From Glandiceps talaboti (Eukaryota; Hemichordata; Enteropneusta; Spengelidae): a stretch of 64,000 nt of DNA. A program made the position numbers and the translations under genes. The first letter of the stretch is position 1, and each line of letters opens with the position of its first letter. Under the pieces are notes generated by a model that searched no databases, had not been told where the DNA came from, and saw nothing but the letters and a program-made list of their open reading frames with translations. The stretch lies in NCBI RefSeq assembly GCF_964340395.1, contig NC_135563.1, positions 14,627,151 through 14,691,150 on the forward strand, in the 5' to 3' direction. Of the stretch, positions 1-12,900 are shown piece after piece.

Positions 1-841
1 TGGAGTGTACAAAATTTAAATCTGTAACCAAGGGGAAGTTTGTGTTTATTTTGTTATCACACTATTACAATCCAAGTTTCTAGCGAATTGTGACATTATT
101 TGATAACTGTGATAAGAGATTAGGAATTTGTTCAATAGTCAGATAAATTTTCAAACTGTTTTTTGTCAGACGCCCATGTGGATTTGTATAAATCACCTTT
201 CGGAAAGAGATTGGTGAATTATACATTGTAATAAAACTTTCAAAACTGATTTGCGTCAGACCTTGTGTGGATTTGTGTAGATCACCTTTCAGTGAGAGGT
301 TTGTGAATTGATGCATTTTACAGTGTAATAAAAGTTTTAAAACTGACGTGTATCAGAGTCTCCATACGGATTTGTGTAAATCCCTTTTCAGTCGGTGAGA
401 GGTTGGTGAATTTTTGTGTTCATGCAATTTCATATGTATGCATTGGCAGGTTGTGTATCCCAAGTCATGTTGTATGAACTAAAATATGAGTTTGAAATAT
501 TTTTGGAAAAGAAAATTTCTGGTGAATATTGATTTAGAAGACATTTTGAACTAGAGATTACTGAAAGTTTATAACACTTGCAATGATTCATCACAGAGCT
601 ACATACTATGGAACATTTATAAGCAGACAGAAAATAACATGATGTCGCCAGTGAAAGGTGAAGATTTATTGATTAGTTTCAGCAGGTGGGCAGGTGGTAT
701 GAGATCTGAGATCAATGTTATATTTGGTTACATTAACGTTGTATGCGTCTGGGATATAAAAGGGTATATTCTACTTTCATAGAATTATTAACTAAAGTGT
801 TACTTTAGATTGAGTATTACTTTTGATTCTTGTATGTACAG
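1..841. other. Intronic or upstream sequence of the GT14-like gene
   Basis: No exon was recognised before the acceptor at 840-841. The stretch contains the imperfect tandem repeat at 149-421; the rest is AT-rich sequence without visible structure. Confidence 0.6.
149..421. repeat. Imperfect tandem repeat, three units of 87-98 bp
   Basis: Each unit contains AAACTG, then CAGA, then GGATTTGT(A/G)TA, ATCACCTTTC and a GAGAGGTTGGTGAATT-like end. The units are clearly diverged. Confidence 0.75.
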
Positions 842-941
842 AGTGCCAAGTGCTGGTTGCAGGAAGGAGTTGATAGATGCATATTGTTCATACCATTACA
901 ACATCAGTGGTGGCTGTATACCGCCAGCATTATTACAGCAG
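842..941 (+). CDS. GT14-like gene, exon 1 of those in window
   Basis: The acceptor is TGTATGTACAG and the donor is GTAAAC. It enters with one base of a split codon and ends in phase 0. It encodes 33 residues including CRKELIDAYCSYH, which resembles the CRQEI-type Cys-containing segment N-terminal to the catalytic domain of human xylosyltransferases (from memory). It also has a possible N-glycosylation site, NIS. At least one earlier exon must lie upstream. Confidence 0.8.
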
Positions 942-3900
942 GTAAACTTAATTTATTCAGTCCCAATCTGCTGCTATGTCACCTAGTGGTAGCAAATGAA
1001 CAAGGCTAGAAGTTTTAGTTGAAAGCTTCCCAGTAATGCTGGCCTGTCCATAGTTGTGTGAAATTGGTTAAAACACAATGTTCAGTGTACATTTATTGAG
1101 TCTGTCATATTTGTAATGTCAAACAGAACTGCAAATGAGAAATTAAGGATTTTTCTCATGGCAGTTTCACTTGAACTGTACAAAATCAATGTAAATGTAT
1201 GTGGTCATTGTTGTGCAAAGATTTCAGTGTACTTTGAAGGAGTGATGGCTGATCAAAATCCAAAAAATCTACATCTATGTAAACTTATGTGTTTATTGTT
1301 GTGCAAAGTACCACTTTAACTTCTAGCTTTCAGTGTGCTTTGAAGGAGTGATGGCTGATCAAAATCCACAAAATCTATGTAACCTTAATGTTTATGTTCA
1401 GTGTTTTGCAAAGTACTACTTAATTAATTAACCCTTTGACACTCAATTTGCAATGAAACAGCCACCATTTTCCCTTCTACAGCATAGATTTCTGAATACT
1501 TTAAAGGAGTCATGGCTGATCATTTTGACGCTTTTTATGATGATTTTTTTTTCATGATAAAACTGAAAATGTTGGTTATAATTTAGTCAGGTTATCCAGC
1601 TGATGGACAGGTCTCTTCAACAAAAATGGAAACGAGCCAAAAAATTCACTTGTGTCTCACCTTGGGTCTTGAGGCATTCTGGAAGTACGTGTACTAACCA
1701 CAGCAGTCACTGTAACCATAGAAATTGTATGTTTTAGAAACAACAGAGTCCAGGATAATTTTACAAAGTATTTCATAAACCATCCAAGACTTTGTCCTTT
1801 TTCTGACAGAAATATTGTTTCTATTCTTTTTCTAGTCTGAGCAAAGTCGGTCTCCAGATGATCCTAATCTTAGATTTTCTTTCAAAAGTTTGCCATTACC
1901 AGGCCCTAGACCCGACTTAACAGAGCATAAGCAATGTAAGTATCCATTGTTACAGTGTTACCACATCACAGCCATTGTGTCACCTCACATCGCATTGTCT
2001 CATCTCGCCTTGCCTTGAATTGCATTGCATCGCTTGCCATCACATCACACCACACCACAGCACGTCACTTCGTTTTGCATTGCATCACATTACATTGCAC
2101 ACAACACACCACACCCCACCCACCAGGCCACACAGCACATCAAACCATATATACAGAACCATGACACTATACCACAGCACCAAACCAAACAACACCACAG
2201 CACCCAGCGACTTGTCTTGCTACTATTTCAAGAACCAAGCCAAGGCAGATGCAAGTTAAAAGCACAGAAATGTGTTTTCAATTTTGCATTGACCACCAAC
2301 AACTCTGCTAAAATCTAAGAAGAATTCATATTGACTTAGTTATTTGTAATATGGCCACCCTCCTTATTTAAGTCGGGGGGCTTTGACTACATCATAAGTT
2401 TACATAATTTATATTAAGTCTAAGATCTGTTTAGATTTAGATATACATGTATAAATAAATACATCAAAGAACATGAATTAATTAAAAACCCAATTTTACT
2501 TTATATCTCACTTATAAAAACATAATAATGTTGTTTTCCCCTGACAAGAATAAATCAATTATTTGGCATCAAGATTTTCATTTTGGTTGAATAATTTCCC
2601 CACAGACTTGCATGGATAGTAGTTAGTATAAAACATTAAATGTTTTATGCCCTACAACTATGTGTCAGGTGAATTATTTATTTGATTTCAAATTTCTGGG
2701 GACAATCATTTTTAGTTTACCCATAATCTTTCCTAAAATGATAAAAAAGTCCAATCCTTTTTGGAGAGTCAGTTTCTTTCTACGATTGGTTTGAGTTGAA
2801 GGGTGGGGGTGGGGGAGACAGACAGCAAACAGTCCCATTTTGAAGCTTTCTTGTGTCTGTATATGTACATGTTTTGAAAAAAATTGTATCCTTGGTTTGA
2901 GTTTATGTTTCAAAGTTAAAGAAAGGTAACCATGAATAACAGTCTGTCTTATCTGAAATGTCATAGCCGTATATTTGTATATATTTCCAGTTTTAAGAAT
3001 GTTGATCATGTAGTGACTGTTTTCCTTCTGTATGTTCTTTTTTGTAGTAATCACCCTTCCCCATGCTAATCTCATACCTGCCAGGTTGGCGTTTGCATTA
3101 CTTGTACACGAGATGCCAGACACGGTGGTAAGTTTTGAGTGCTCGGAGTAAGAGTCGCACATGTATAAATGCATGAACTACAGACTTAAGTAATATTCCC
3201 AACGAGATGAATAATATAATGAAAACTGTACTGTCTGGTACACCGTAATAGATTTGCAATAGACTCGTTATCTGAACTCGCCTGATGATGTCATGTAAGA
3301 GTAGAATAGCTTTATCAGGCTGTTCATTGTTAAGTCATGAGATCTGAGCTCTTTTATCAGTTACTGTAATGGTAGCTCTGTGTAATGATACTGATAGTCA
3401 AGGATGTAGATAGTGTATGTAATAGACCCATATTATAAATCTGCCCACTGATGGAAATATAATGGTTGAATGAAAGAATTTTTAAACAAATTCCTGAAAA
3501 AGTAGCTGGCAAAAGATTGCAGAGTTGCCAGTGTGTCTTGACTGAACATTTTTCAAGAATTTGTTTAAAAATTCTTTCCTTCAACCATTATATTTCTGTC
3601 GTAGGGCAGCTTTATGAGTCTCATTCCTTTATTACCACTTACTTATCACATTTTACCAACTATTTAAAAATTAGCTACATCCCAGTTAACCATACAGGTT
3701 ATTGTATAGTAGTCGTTCCTTATATAAATATATACATGACTTTATTCCCAGATACAAAATAAATAATACAAATACGTGTGCATGCTAGCTAAGCACTGTC
3801 ATTCTTTCTCAATTCAAACTCTACACCCCAATATCAGGTATACATGTAATCTCTGCATTTTTCTGTACATTTTGTAGATTTTACCTTGACCTTAATTTTC

Positions 3901-6900
3901 AGGGTCAAATGTCAAGCCAAACCATTACTTGCACATTTTTGTGTGTAATAAGAAAATGTAGGTTACCAGCCTGATCTAGCTAAGTTCTTGTCAGTGAAAA
4001 TGATATCAAGAACCTTAAAGACAAAAACGCAGTTGTACATATTAAACTACCTTCATTCCCAAACCAAAGACCGTGAAATAGTGTTAAAATGTATGCCATG
4101 AACTTTAGATGTATCAACATTATTCTATTTGATGGTTTCCAACGTAATTGAGTATAACCTTGATTTACCCAGTAACTATACAAGTACATGACATAGTCAA
4201 TTTCACATGTTACCTATTTCTTCAATTTGTTCTGCAAAGCCAATGCAATTCTAATTACCTGCAATAGAATTTTACAACCTAAGCGTGTCATAGTAGTGAC
4301 AATCAATTTCTTGGTCAACACCATAACTTCCACTTCAAGTACTACACATGTGTGACTAAAGACTTGCATGGGAATAAGTCAACCTTCTTGTTCTATTTTG
4401 GATCTTTGGCATGAGGTAATTGTAGGTATCAAGAATTCAAACATGTTGAAATGAATATGACGTATTTGATGAATTCATCAGAAAACTTATAATTACCTAG
4501 AAATCACACTTGTATAGGCATGTATGAGCACCCACATCATGAGCTGCATTGAACTAAGCCAGATAAAAGAAATAGTGTGTTTCCAATAACCCTAGTGCAA
4601 GCCCCCAACCCTAAACATTTTTTTGCATGCAAAAAGGTAAAATGGTGACAATTTACTTCTATTTCCGTGTCATACCTTCATACATTTGCCTCATCTGTGG
4701 TCACTTTTAAAAAAAAAATCATTTTCCAGAGAGAAACCAGGTCTCTTTAGACAATAACAGTACAGTCTACATAACGTGTTCATCTACTTAACTTATAATT
4801 GTCTTCATTTTAATACATCTTATCAAACTGTCTCGGATTAGTATTATGACCGACGAGTACATGTATCTTATCTTGGGGCCCAAGTAATTTTAAACAAATC
4901 AACAGTGAAATAAATGAAATGCCGACCTACCTACCCAATTTTCTGAAGTCATTGTATCGGAAACAAACATTTTTTTTATTACATTTATTTTATGGCTATC
5001 ATGCTATGCAAACAGAAGGTTATCACATGGAAATAATACAGGGAGAGAATTTATTACATCTTTTTTTGCCTTGAGTTGTTTTTTCAGTGAGGCCTCAGTA
5101 AAATCTGGTATAAAAAAGTGAAAGGATAGAAAACCCTTGAATGGAGCAGTGAACAATTGTAGATCCCATAAAACCATCTGGTTGTGTCCAATACATACAA
5201 TACCTTATGGTCAATTTTTTATGAGCATATTTCAGGATTTTGCTTTAAGCAAAGTAATACAAGAGTATCTAATGGTAAAATCCCTTCAATCCCATGTCCA
5301 TTGCACTTACAGGCTGTAAAATGTTTTTCTGATTTGACAGCATGCAGGGGGACTTCATTTGTGGCTGCCCCCACAAGCTATAACAGAAGCTTGTTAGTGA
5401 ACTTAGTTTAAGCAGTAAATGTATTGGTTGCTAGGCTACAGTCTAGATTGGTTTCTAGGATACAGCAGACTGTAGAGACTTTAAGACATCATGTTGTAAT
5501 CAGAGGAAATGTGATAATGGCAAAATTGATTACCACTGCCATTTTATTAAATCAACATTGATGACAACATATTTCTCAATTTCATACTCGGTATACCTGA
5601 AAGACAGATCTTCGCAAAATTTCCTCTCTGTATTTGTTTTTAAATAAAGTCCCTTGGCCTAAATGAAGAAATTTGAGTACATGTCGTATGGATATTAGTC
5701 CCATGTGTTGATAACATGCAGTTTTTTGTCTATAATATTTGAAGAAAATTCTTGGCTTGGGTAAACTCAAATCCATAACAACCAGTGTAGTGGTCATAGC
5801 AACTGCAAATAATCCCTAGCAACCATGGTAATGATCATAGCAACTGTAAATTAAATCCATAGTAACCATGATAATGATCAAAACAAATCCATAGTAACCA
5901 TGATAATGGTCATAGCAACTGAAAGCAAATCCATAGTAACCAGGGTAATCAACTGCAAACAAATCCATAGTAACCATGATAATGGTCATAGCAACTGAAA
6001 GCAAATCCATAGTAACTATGACAATCAACAGCAAACAAATCCATAGTTACCATGATAATGGTCATAGCAACTTTAGGTTAATTGCTTCTCTTTTAATAAT
6101 AACATAAAAAACAACATGGATGTAATTTTAGTAGAGTCAGTTGTGCTATAACGCCATCGGCTTGTTTTTGTTTTTATATTTATGACTTGCAGATGCAGCT
6201 TCTTCGATCCATTTACAAGCCGTATTTCTATTACTGCATTCATGTGGATAAACGGGCAGAAGAAATAAGACAGGTAAGAGGTCTCAAATGTGTCATAAAT
6301 TCAAAATTTGCTCCGTGGAGAGGATTTTTCCAAGCCTTGGATAAGACATGGAATCTGAATTTAAGTGGAAGTGTGCTGTTGCCTGGCAACATGATATCAG
6401 TGTGTAAACTCGTAAGGAGAACATGTATGTTGGGGTAACATCAAAGAAACTGTCTTGGCTATTAATATTTGTAATGTTATCTCATGTAGTTTTACCTTTG
6501 GGAAGGCAACTTGCACTGAATTCGGAATGGGATAATCTGGAATTTGTCTGGCTAGTTTTGGAACGTTAACCTTGTGATTTTTGGTTGAGCACACACGCTA
6601 TTCCCTATTGGGTGGAGTTTTCTCTATACATAAGCTACATGTAGTCACCTTTAAATTCAATGTTAAGTGTGTGCATGTGTGTGTTGGGGGTAGACATGTT
6701 GGTTTTGGGGTTATGGTGGGATGGTTAGGTGGGAGTATGTGTGTCTGTGTGTATTATATATAAGTGTGTGTATCTGTGTTTGTGTGCACATCTGTGTACC
6801 AGTATGTTTGTCCATGCATTCATGTACATGCATGCATGTACCGGTATGTGTGTTTTAGAAATTTTAGTAAGAAATATACCTGACTGACTGCAATGATATT

Positions 6901-9900
6901 AGTGTTGGAGCGATCTACATGTGTACATGTAGTTGAGGAATTTGTTATAGTTTGCAAGGATATACATGTACACTACATAGTTCTCATAATTTACCATAGT
7001 AAAAGTGACCCTGTATAAAGATTTCGTGGTATTCTTGATGACATATTGTCAAGGAAAATCAAACTGCAGAAGAAAAATGTTTCAAATTCATGAAAATTCA
7101 GCATGTGTAACCAAGGTAACTGACTTGTGTAAAATTTACAATCGCTGTACTCGTAAATCTTAAAAAGCCAATGATGTGTACTTTGTTGTATTATCAGACA
7201 TTATCCATGTAATGATCCCTATAGCATGCTGACATTACAGGGAGGGAAATATGTAGGATGGAGTAATAACAGCCAGTCATTTCCTCCTTAATAGATAAAA
7301 TTGGTTGGTTGACTTTGTTTTCAAATGAGGTCATAAACTAGTAATTCTTGGTCAAAATATCAATGAGGCTTCTTGGGTATGATTAGCTAGTATTCACTTT
7401 TGATGTCAAAGGAACCGTCCCATTAAAAGATTTAGAAGTGAGATGAGTTAACTGTCATGATAGAGATAGTGACTGGGTGATGTTTCTGAAGTCATTAATG
7501 TTTCATCAGTGTTATTACAGATCTTACTGCTAAGACAGGTTGATAGGACATTGACTGCTCACAGGTTGATGGTTTGTCTTGAAGATGTTCCTGTAGATCT
7601 ACAGGTTTTATGTGATTTGAATTTAAAGGACATTCGTCTGTCCATAGGTTGATGGTATGCCTTGTAGATTTTGCTATAGATTTTACTGCAGAGATAAATT
7701 AACATTGACTCAGTCTACAGGTTGATGTCGTGTTTTGCTGATCAGATTAAAGGCAGCAATAAGTCACGAGCCACTCCTCAGTCCTTTTTATCACATGGCC
7801 ATGAGCACATCTCATAAGGTGCCTTTGAGTTTTACAACCCTGAGGATTGACAATAACTGCTAATTGCATTTTACTTATCCCCATCTGGTTTCCTCTTGTT
7901 ATCTTATGTTTTGTCGTCAGCAGGGTTTATGATTTCGGCATGGTAAATAAATCAATATAGCAATATGACCAATATTTGCCGATTTTGTCAGAATGTTCCA
8001 ATATACATTACAAATGTATATACCCATATTTATAAACTAACTCTGATTTGTACTCCGGGAACTTTATCTCGTTGAATTTAGACAAATCTCATAAGTGTTC
8101 AAGGTTTTGTGAAAACATTTTTTTGATATTTTTGAAGCATTATACGTAGAATAGTCACTGATATGTTTCTGAATGCCTACCGGGGTATTTTCATTTAGTT
8201 CAGTAATTTTAGAAAGTTTTCGACAGGCTTTCATGAAAGAATTATACAGAATTTTTGGATGAAAATTGAGGAAAATATTTGTACCTGTTATGACATCACC
8301 AAAGAAATGTATTTCTCTGAATCGGTATAAGAAAAGAAATGTACTTGTCATGTACAGACCAACAACCCAACACAAGTGATAAATATAGGGAACTTGATTT
8401 TGAGTTGATTTTTTAAAAAATATTATATTTGAAGCATGTTTCATTTAGTTGGTGATCATACAATTTTATGCTACTTTGTTTTTGAATTTTAAGTACACTT
8501 TTGCTACATAGTTGATATGGTTTAACTGTTCAGAAATATAGTTTATAGTGGAAGTTATAAGATAAGGAAAACCCAAGCATACAAATCAGAGAGAGTTATT
8601 GGTTAAATAATGTGATAAAATATGTATTGCTAAATAAAACTGTGGTGAGTACATTGTAGTTTAATTTCTCAAAGATATGTGAGATCTATTTGAAACAGAA
8701 AATCAAGTATTTTGTTGTTGTTTTTCCAGATGTTGATAGAAAGGACGCAATTTGCAGACAACATCCACATCCTTCCCAGGGAAAGATCGTTTGTAGCGTC
8801 TTGGGGGTCTTATGAAATTGTCCGAGCAGAACTAGAGGTGAGTTGTTTAAAGAAAGGTCATTTGTTACATCTTGGGGTCATATGAAAATTAGCAGAGCAG
8901 AACTAGAGGTAAGTTGTTCAAAGAAAGGTCATTTGTAACATCTTGGGGTCATATGAAAATTGTCCGAGCAGAACTAGAGGCGAGTTGTTTAAAGAAAGGT
9001 CATTTGTAACATCTTATGGTTTGCCAGAAATTATCAGAGCAACTCATTCATGGTACTTTTTGATAAAGGCACAGTAACCTACATTTATAGTAGTCAACCA
9101 TAATTACAGTTTAAGATTTGCATTGCTCCACATACCATTATAGTAAATTTAAAATGGGGTGGAGTATGTTTTAGCTAATGCAGACAAAAGTTTTCCCCTG
9201 GAAACCCATGCTGTATATAAACTTGAATCACCTGTTAAACATGGCAGTCAATCCATCCTTGCATAATCCTGAACTTAGCCTAGTTCCTATACAGTATCGT
9301 TACAATTTACACTGAGTCTAGTTCCTATATGGTAACATTATGATTTTAATACACCAAGTCTAGTTCCTATACGGTATCCATTTACACCTAGTCTAGATTT
9401 ACACCTCCACAGTTAGAAACCACGTTGAAATCCAGACTATCCTGCACTATGCTTAGTAATAAAAGGAGGTCTTGACCTATTGTAATCCTGAGGAGTTTCT
9501 TTCATTTTATTGCTGTACAGTAAGAATTTTGTGGATCGTACACATTCTATTAGTTAGGTTGTTGATGTTTTCAAATTCGACTTACTGAATTGGAATGATA
9601 AACATAATATGATATCGGACAAAAAGATGTCTGCTTGTAATTGAAATTTGGTTTGCAGGTATACTTGCAACCTTTCAAAATGTACTTTGTGGTTTTATCA
9701 TACATGTTATGTATGATATTTAACTTATCAAACAGTCAGGACAAACTCACAGTTTTTATACCTGTTCTAGGTTTCTTTTTCTGGAAAGGTAACATTTAAG
9801 TGATGGTCTATCCATTTTGGTATCAAAGTTGCAAAAATTAAACTATTGTTGTGCTTTTTTCGTTGTGCATAGACGCCTTACATTACTTGACATGTTTTTT

Positions 9901-12900
9901 TTCACTGTCAGTGTTTCGAGGAACTGGTGAGGATGGGTGCGTGGGACTTTATCATAAATCTAAGTGGTGCTGATCTACCCATCAGGGATGTAGACGATGT
10001 GGCAGCTGCCTTGGCGCCAGCTAGAGGTAAAGACAATAATGTAGAATAATATACAGTGCAAATTACATATTTGTATTCAAGCTAGGGAGTTCGAGTTAGA
10101 CTCCCTAGCAGAATCCTGATGCGTATTGTCTGCATTGAGTGGGCAGGATGAGTGTCGCCTAAAGTAGAGACTCAAGTCACAGATTGTTGAAAATGTCAAG
10201 GGGGAGACAGGTGTCTTTAATAGTGTGCGACCTGCACATGCATTGATGAAATGAAGTGTGATCTACCTTTGAATAAGTTCAAATGATTCCAGTCACAGAA
10301 TATTGCAAATGTCGTAGGTAAAGTCAATTTGTAATAGTGACAAAAGACAGTGGATATATTCCTACATCGTACTGACGTGCCAAGTCATAACTTTTGATTC
10401 CCACTCAAATCACTGGATATTGTGAAATGGCTGTGTTTATCATCTTCCCTGGTTGTAAATTCATTTCTTAGCACACACAAGTTTTCACTTTTGAATAACA
10501 TGATAAACAAGAAATTATACAAGTCACTGAAAAGATGTTATCAATAGTGTTCTTGTAAAACAAACAAATACATATATATGCTAATAGTAAACAAATTTAT
10601 TCAAATGTATGTATTTTTGAATATTTTACGAAGCAAATATAACATATGATATATAGAAATTAGAAATACCAACACTTTTTAGAATATTTCAGAAAGAAAA
10701 GATATAATATGATATAGTAATTGGAAAGTTTGGCGATAACATGCACTCAGTATCCAAACCATGAGACCACTGTTTTAATAATACATTATCTTTCAAATCA
10801 ATGTTTCCAGGACATACCTTTCTCAGGAAAAATGGCCGATGGAGAGATCGGAAGAATAAAGCTACAGATTATACAGTTTGGTATAGCTGTGATGCTCATG
10901 TGTATAATGCATCATATAGAGGAGATAGGCCAGTCTGGGCTGATATGTACAGTGCTTCACAGTGGGGAGTTTATGGCAGGTGAGTGGTCATCACATATAT
11001 TTCTCACCCACACCTTTGCTTCTCTCACCTCTCCCATCCCCTACCTAATGTGTGTCATACAGGCCAGTCTTGACTGATATGTACAATACTTCACAGTGGG
11101 AAATTTATGACAGGTGAGTGCAATCATCACATCACATGTAGATATTGATCTCCCACACTCCCTCCACTCCTTCCATTTCCTACCAAGTGCATGTCATGCA
11201 GGCCAGCCTGTACAGTGTATGGCATTAAAGTGGATACTAATACACAACAGTAACTGCAGTTGTTCAATGAATTGTTTTTAAATACACACATACACCTCTT
11301 CCTTGCCTCTCACACCCATATGCCACATGTAAAAGAAACAAGGCCAGTCTGTACAACATACCACCATTTTTAATATATTCATGACAGTAAACACATGTAG
11401 TTAAATTTCCACAACATAGCAGATCACAAATCATTTGTTTCTGAGCCAGAAACCTGTTCTATTTTGTTTTATCTATTTACTGCATTCTAGTAACAGTATT
11501 TATTGCTTGATTTTACAGAAATTTTGCTGAGTTTGTTGTATCTCCTGATAGAGGGTATCTGATAAATAATCTTCAGTATTTTGCCCAGACTTGTATAATC
11601 CCAGATGAAAGTTACATGATGTCAAATTTAATGATCTCAGATTACAGGCAAGTATATAGTTCTGTCATTTCATCTCTTTGTTTTTCATGGTCCTACAAAG
11701 TTTAGTAAATTATGATTTATGCTGGAAGGTGTCAGTGTATTTGGGAAAAGGGAATCAGGCATTCTTTTGCAAAAAAGTTAAGACAGGTTGACCGATTAGA
11801 ACAAATTCCGAATAGCTAGCTGTAGTTGAAGCGTATTTATCACATGCAATTACTTACTCTTCGTATTGTACATCCTCAAGTTGATTAAATCTATATTTAA
11901 AAAAAAAAACCAGTCGTACACATTTTGTAGTTGGACTTGGTCAATGTTGTTTCTCTTCTTTTTTTTCATGGAAAAAACCCATAGTAGAGTTGTTTCTTGA
12001 AATATCCACAATAAATGCCTATGTCTCATCCATGTGGCCACTTTAAAATATTATGAAAAAATATATTGGGTCTACACCCAATTCTTTGACAGTGATTCAT
12101 ATGATATGTAGATCTAATTTTCTTGCTTTTTTCTTTGTATCATGTATGGGTTGGTGGTAGACTTCAACTGAACTTAAATGTATTACAGTTACTGTAACAC
12201 TTTGACCTAGCATTTAAGCTGATGTAGAATCTCTTCATTTCCTTTTCAGGAGTACTTACCTGCCTGGACATTTACATCACTTAAAGAACTTTGATTCTAG
12301 AGACGAGTTTGGATTCTGCAGACATACTGAAGACATTGACTTCTGTGGTCAGGTGAGATGAAAATATTCTTTTTGACATGTTGTTAAAAATGCAGCTTAT
12401 ATCAGAATCAATTTATGGGTGTTTCATTGTTGTGCAAAGGCTATCGATTGGATGTGGTGTAATGTAGGGTCACAGTATGTGGTGTCCTGGGTTGTGCTGG
12501 TGTCCTTCGCATTCATGGACTATTGTGAACTGTGGTGGCGCCCTCCACTAAGTGTTGCCAGAGCAACGGACCTGATGAAAGGAATAACACAAGGAATTGA
12601 AGGTGCAACTTCACACCAAAATGAATTTGCTGTGATTTTGTTTTTTTCTGTTTTCATTTATAGGGTCCTGGTATTTTTGAGCCTGCTGATTTGCCCAAGT
12701 TGAAGACGTTTTCCTTTGATGCTATGTTTGCACGGAAATTTGACCATGATCCCAGAAACCAGGTCAGGAAGGAGGTTCTTGAATGGGTTGACAAAGGTTT
12801 CTATGAAAGTATGGATGTCAAAATTGGCAGGAGCACTATCAGGTATGACTGTAGGCTACTATTTTCAGATTGTTTAAAGGGACATAGTCTGGAACTTGAT

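Noticed and set aside
600-660. Possible first exon with ATGATGTCGCCAGTGAAAG before GTGAAG
   Set aside because: The phase does not fit exon 842-941, there is no homology, and the donor is weak.
1955-2318. Three overlapping + strand frames of 69-97 codons
   Set aside because: They lie in the intron after exon 2 and stem from CATCA/CACAC-rich low-complexity DNA.
10721-11077. 118-codon frame over exon 7
   Set aside because: It runs in a different frame from the homologous one; the real product comes from 10811-10979 as an exon.
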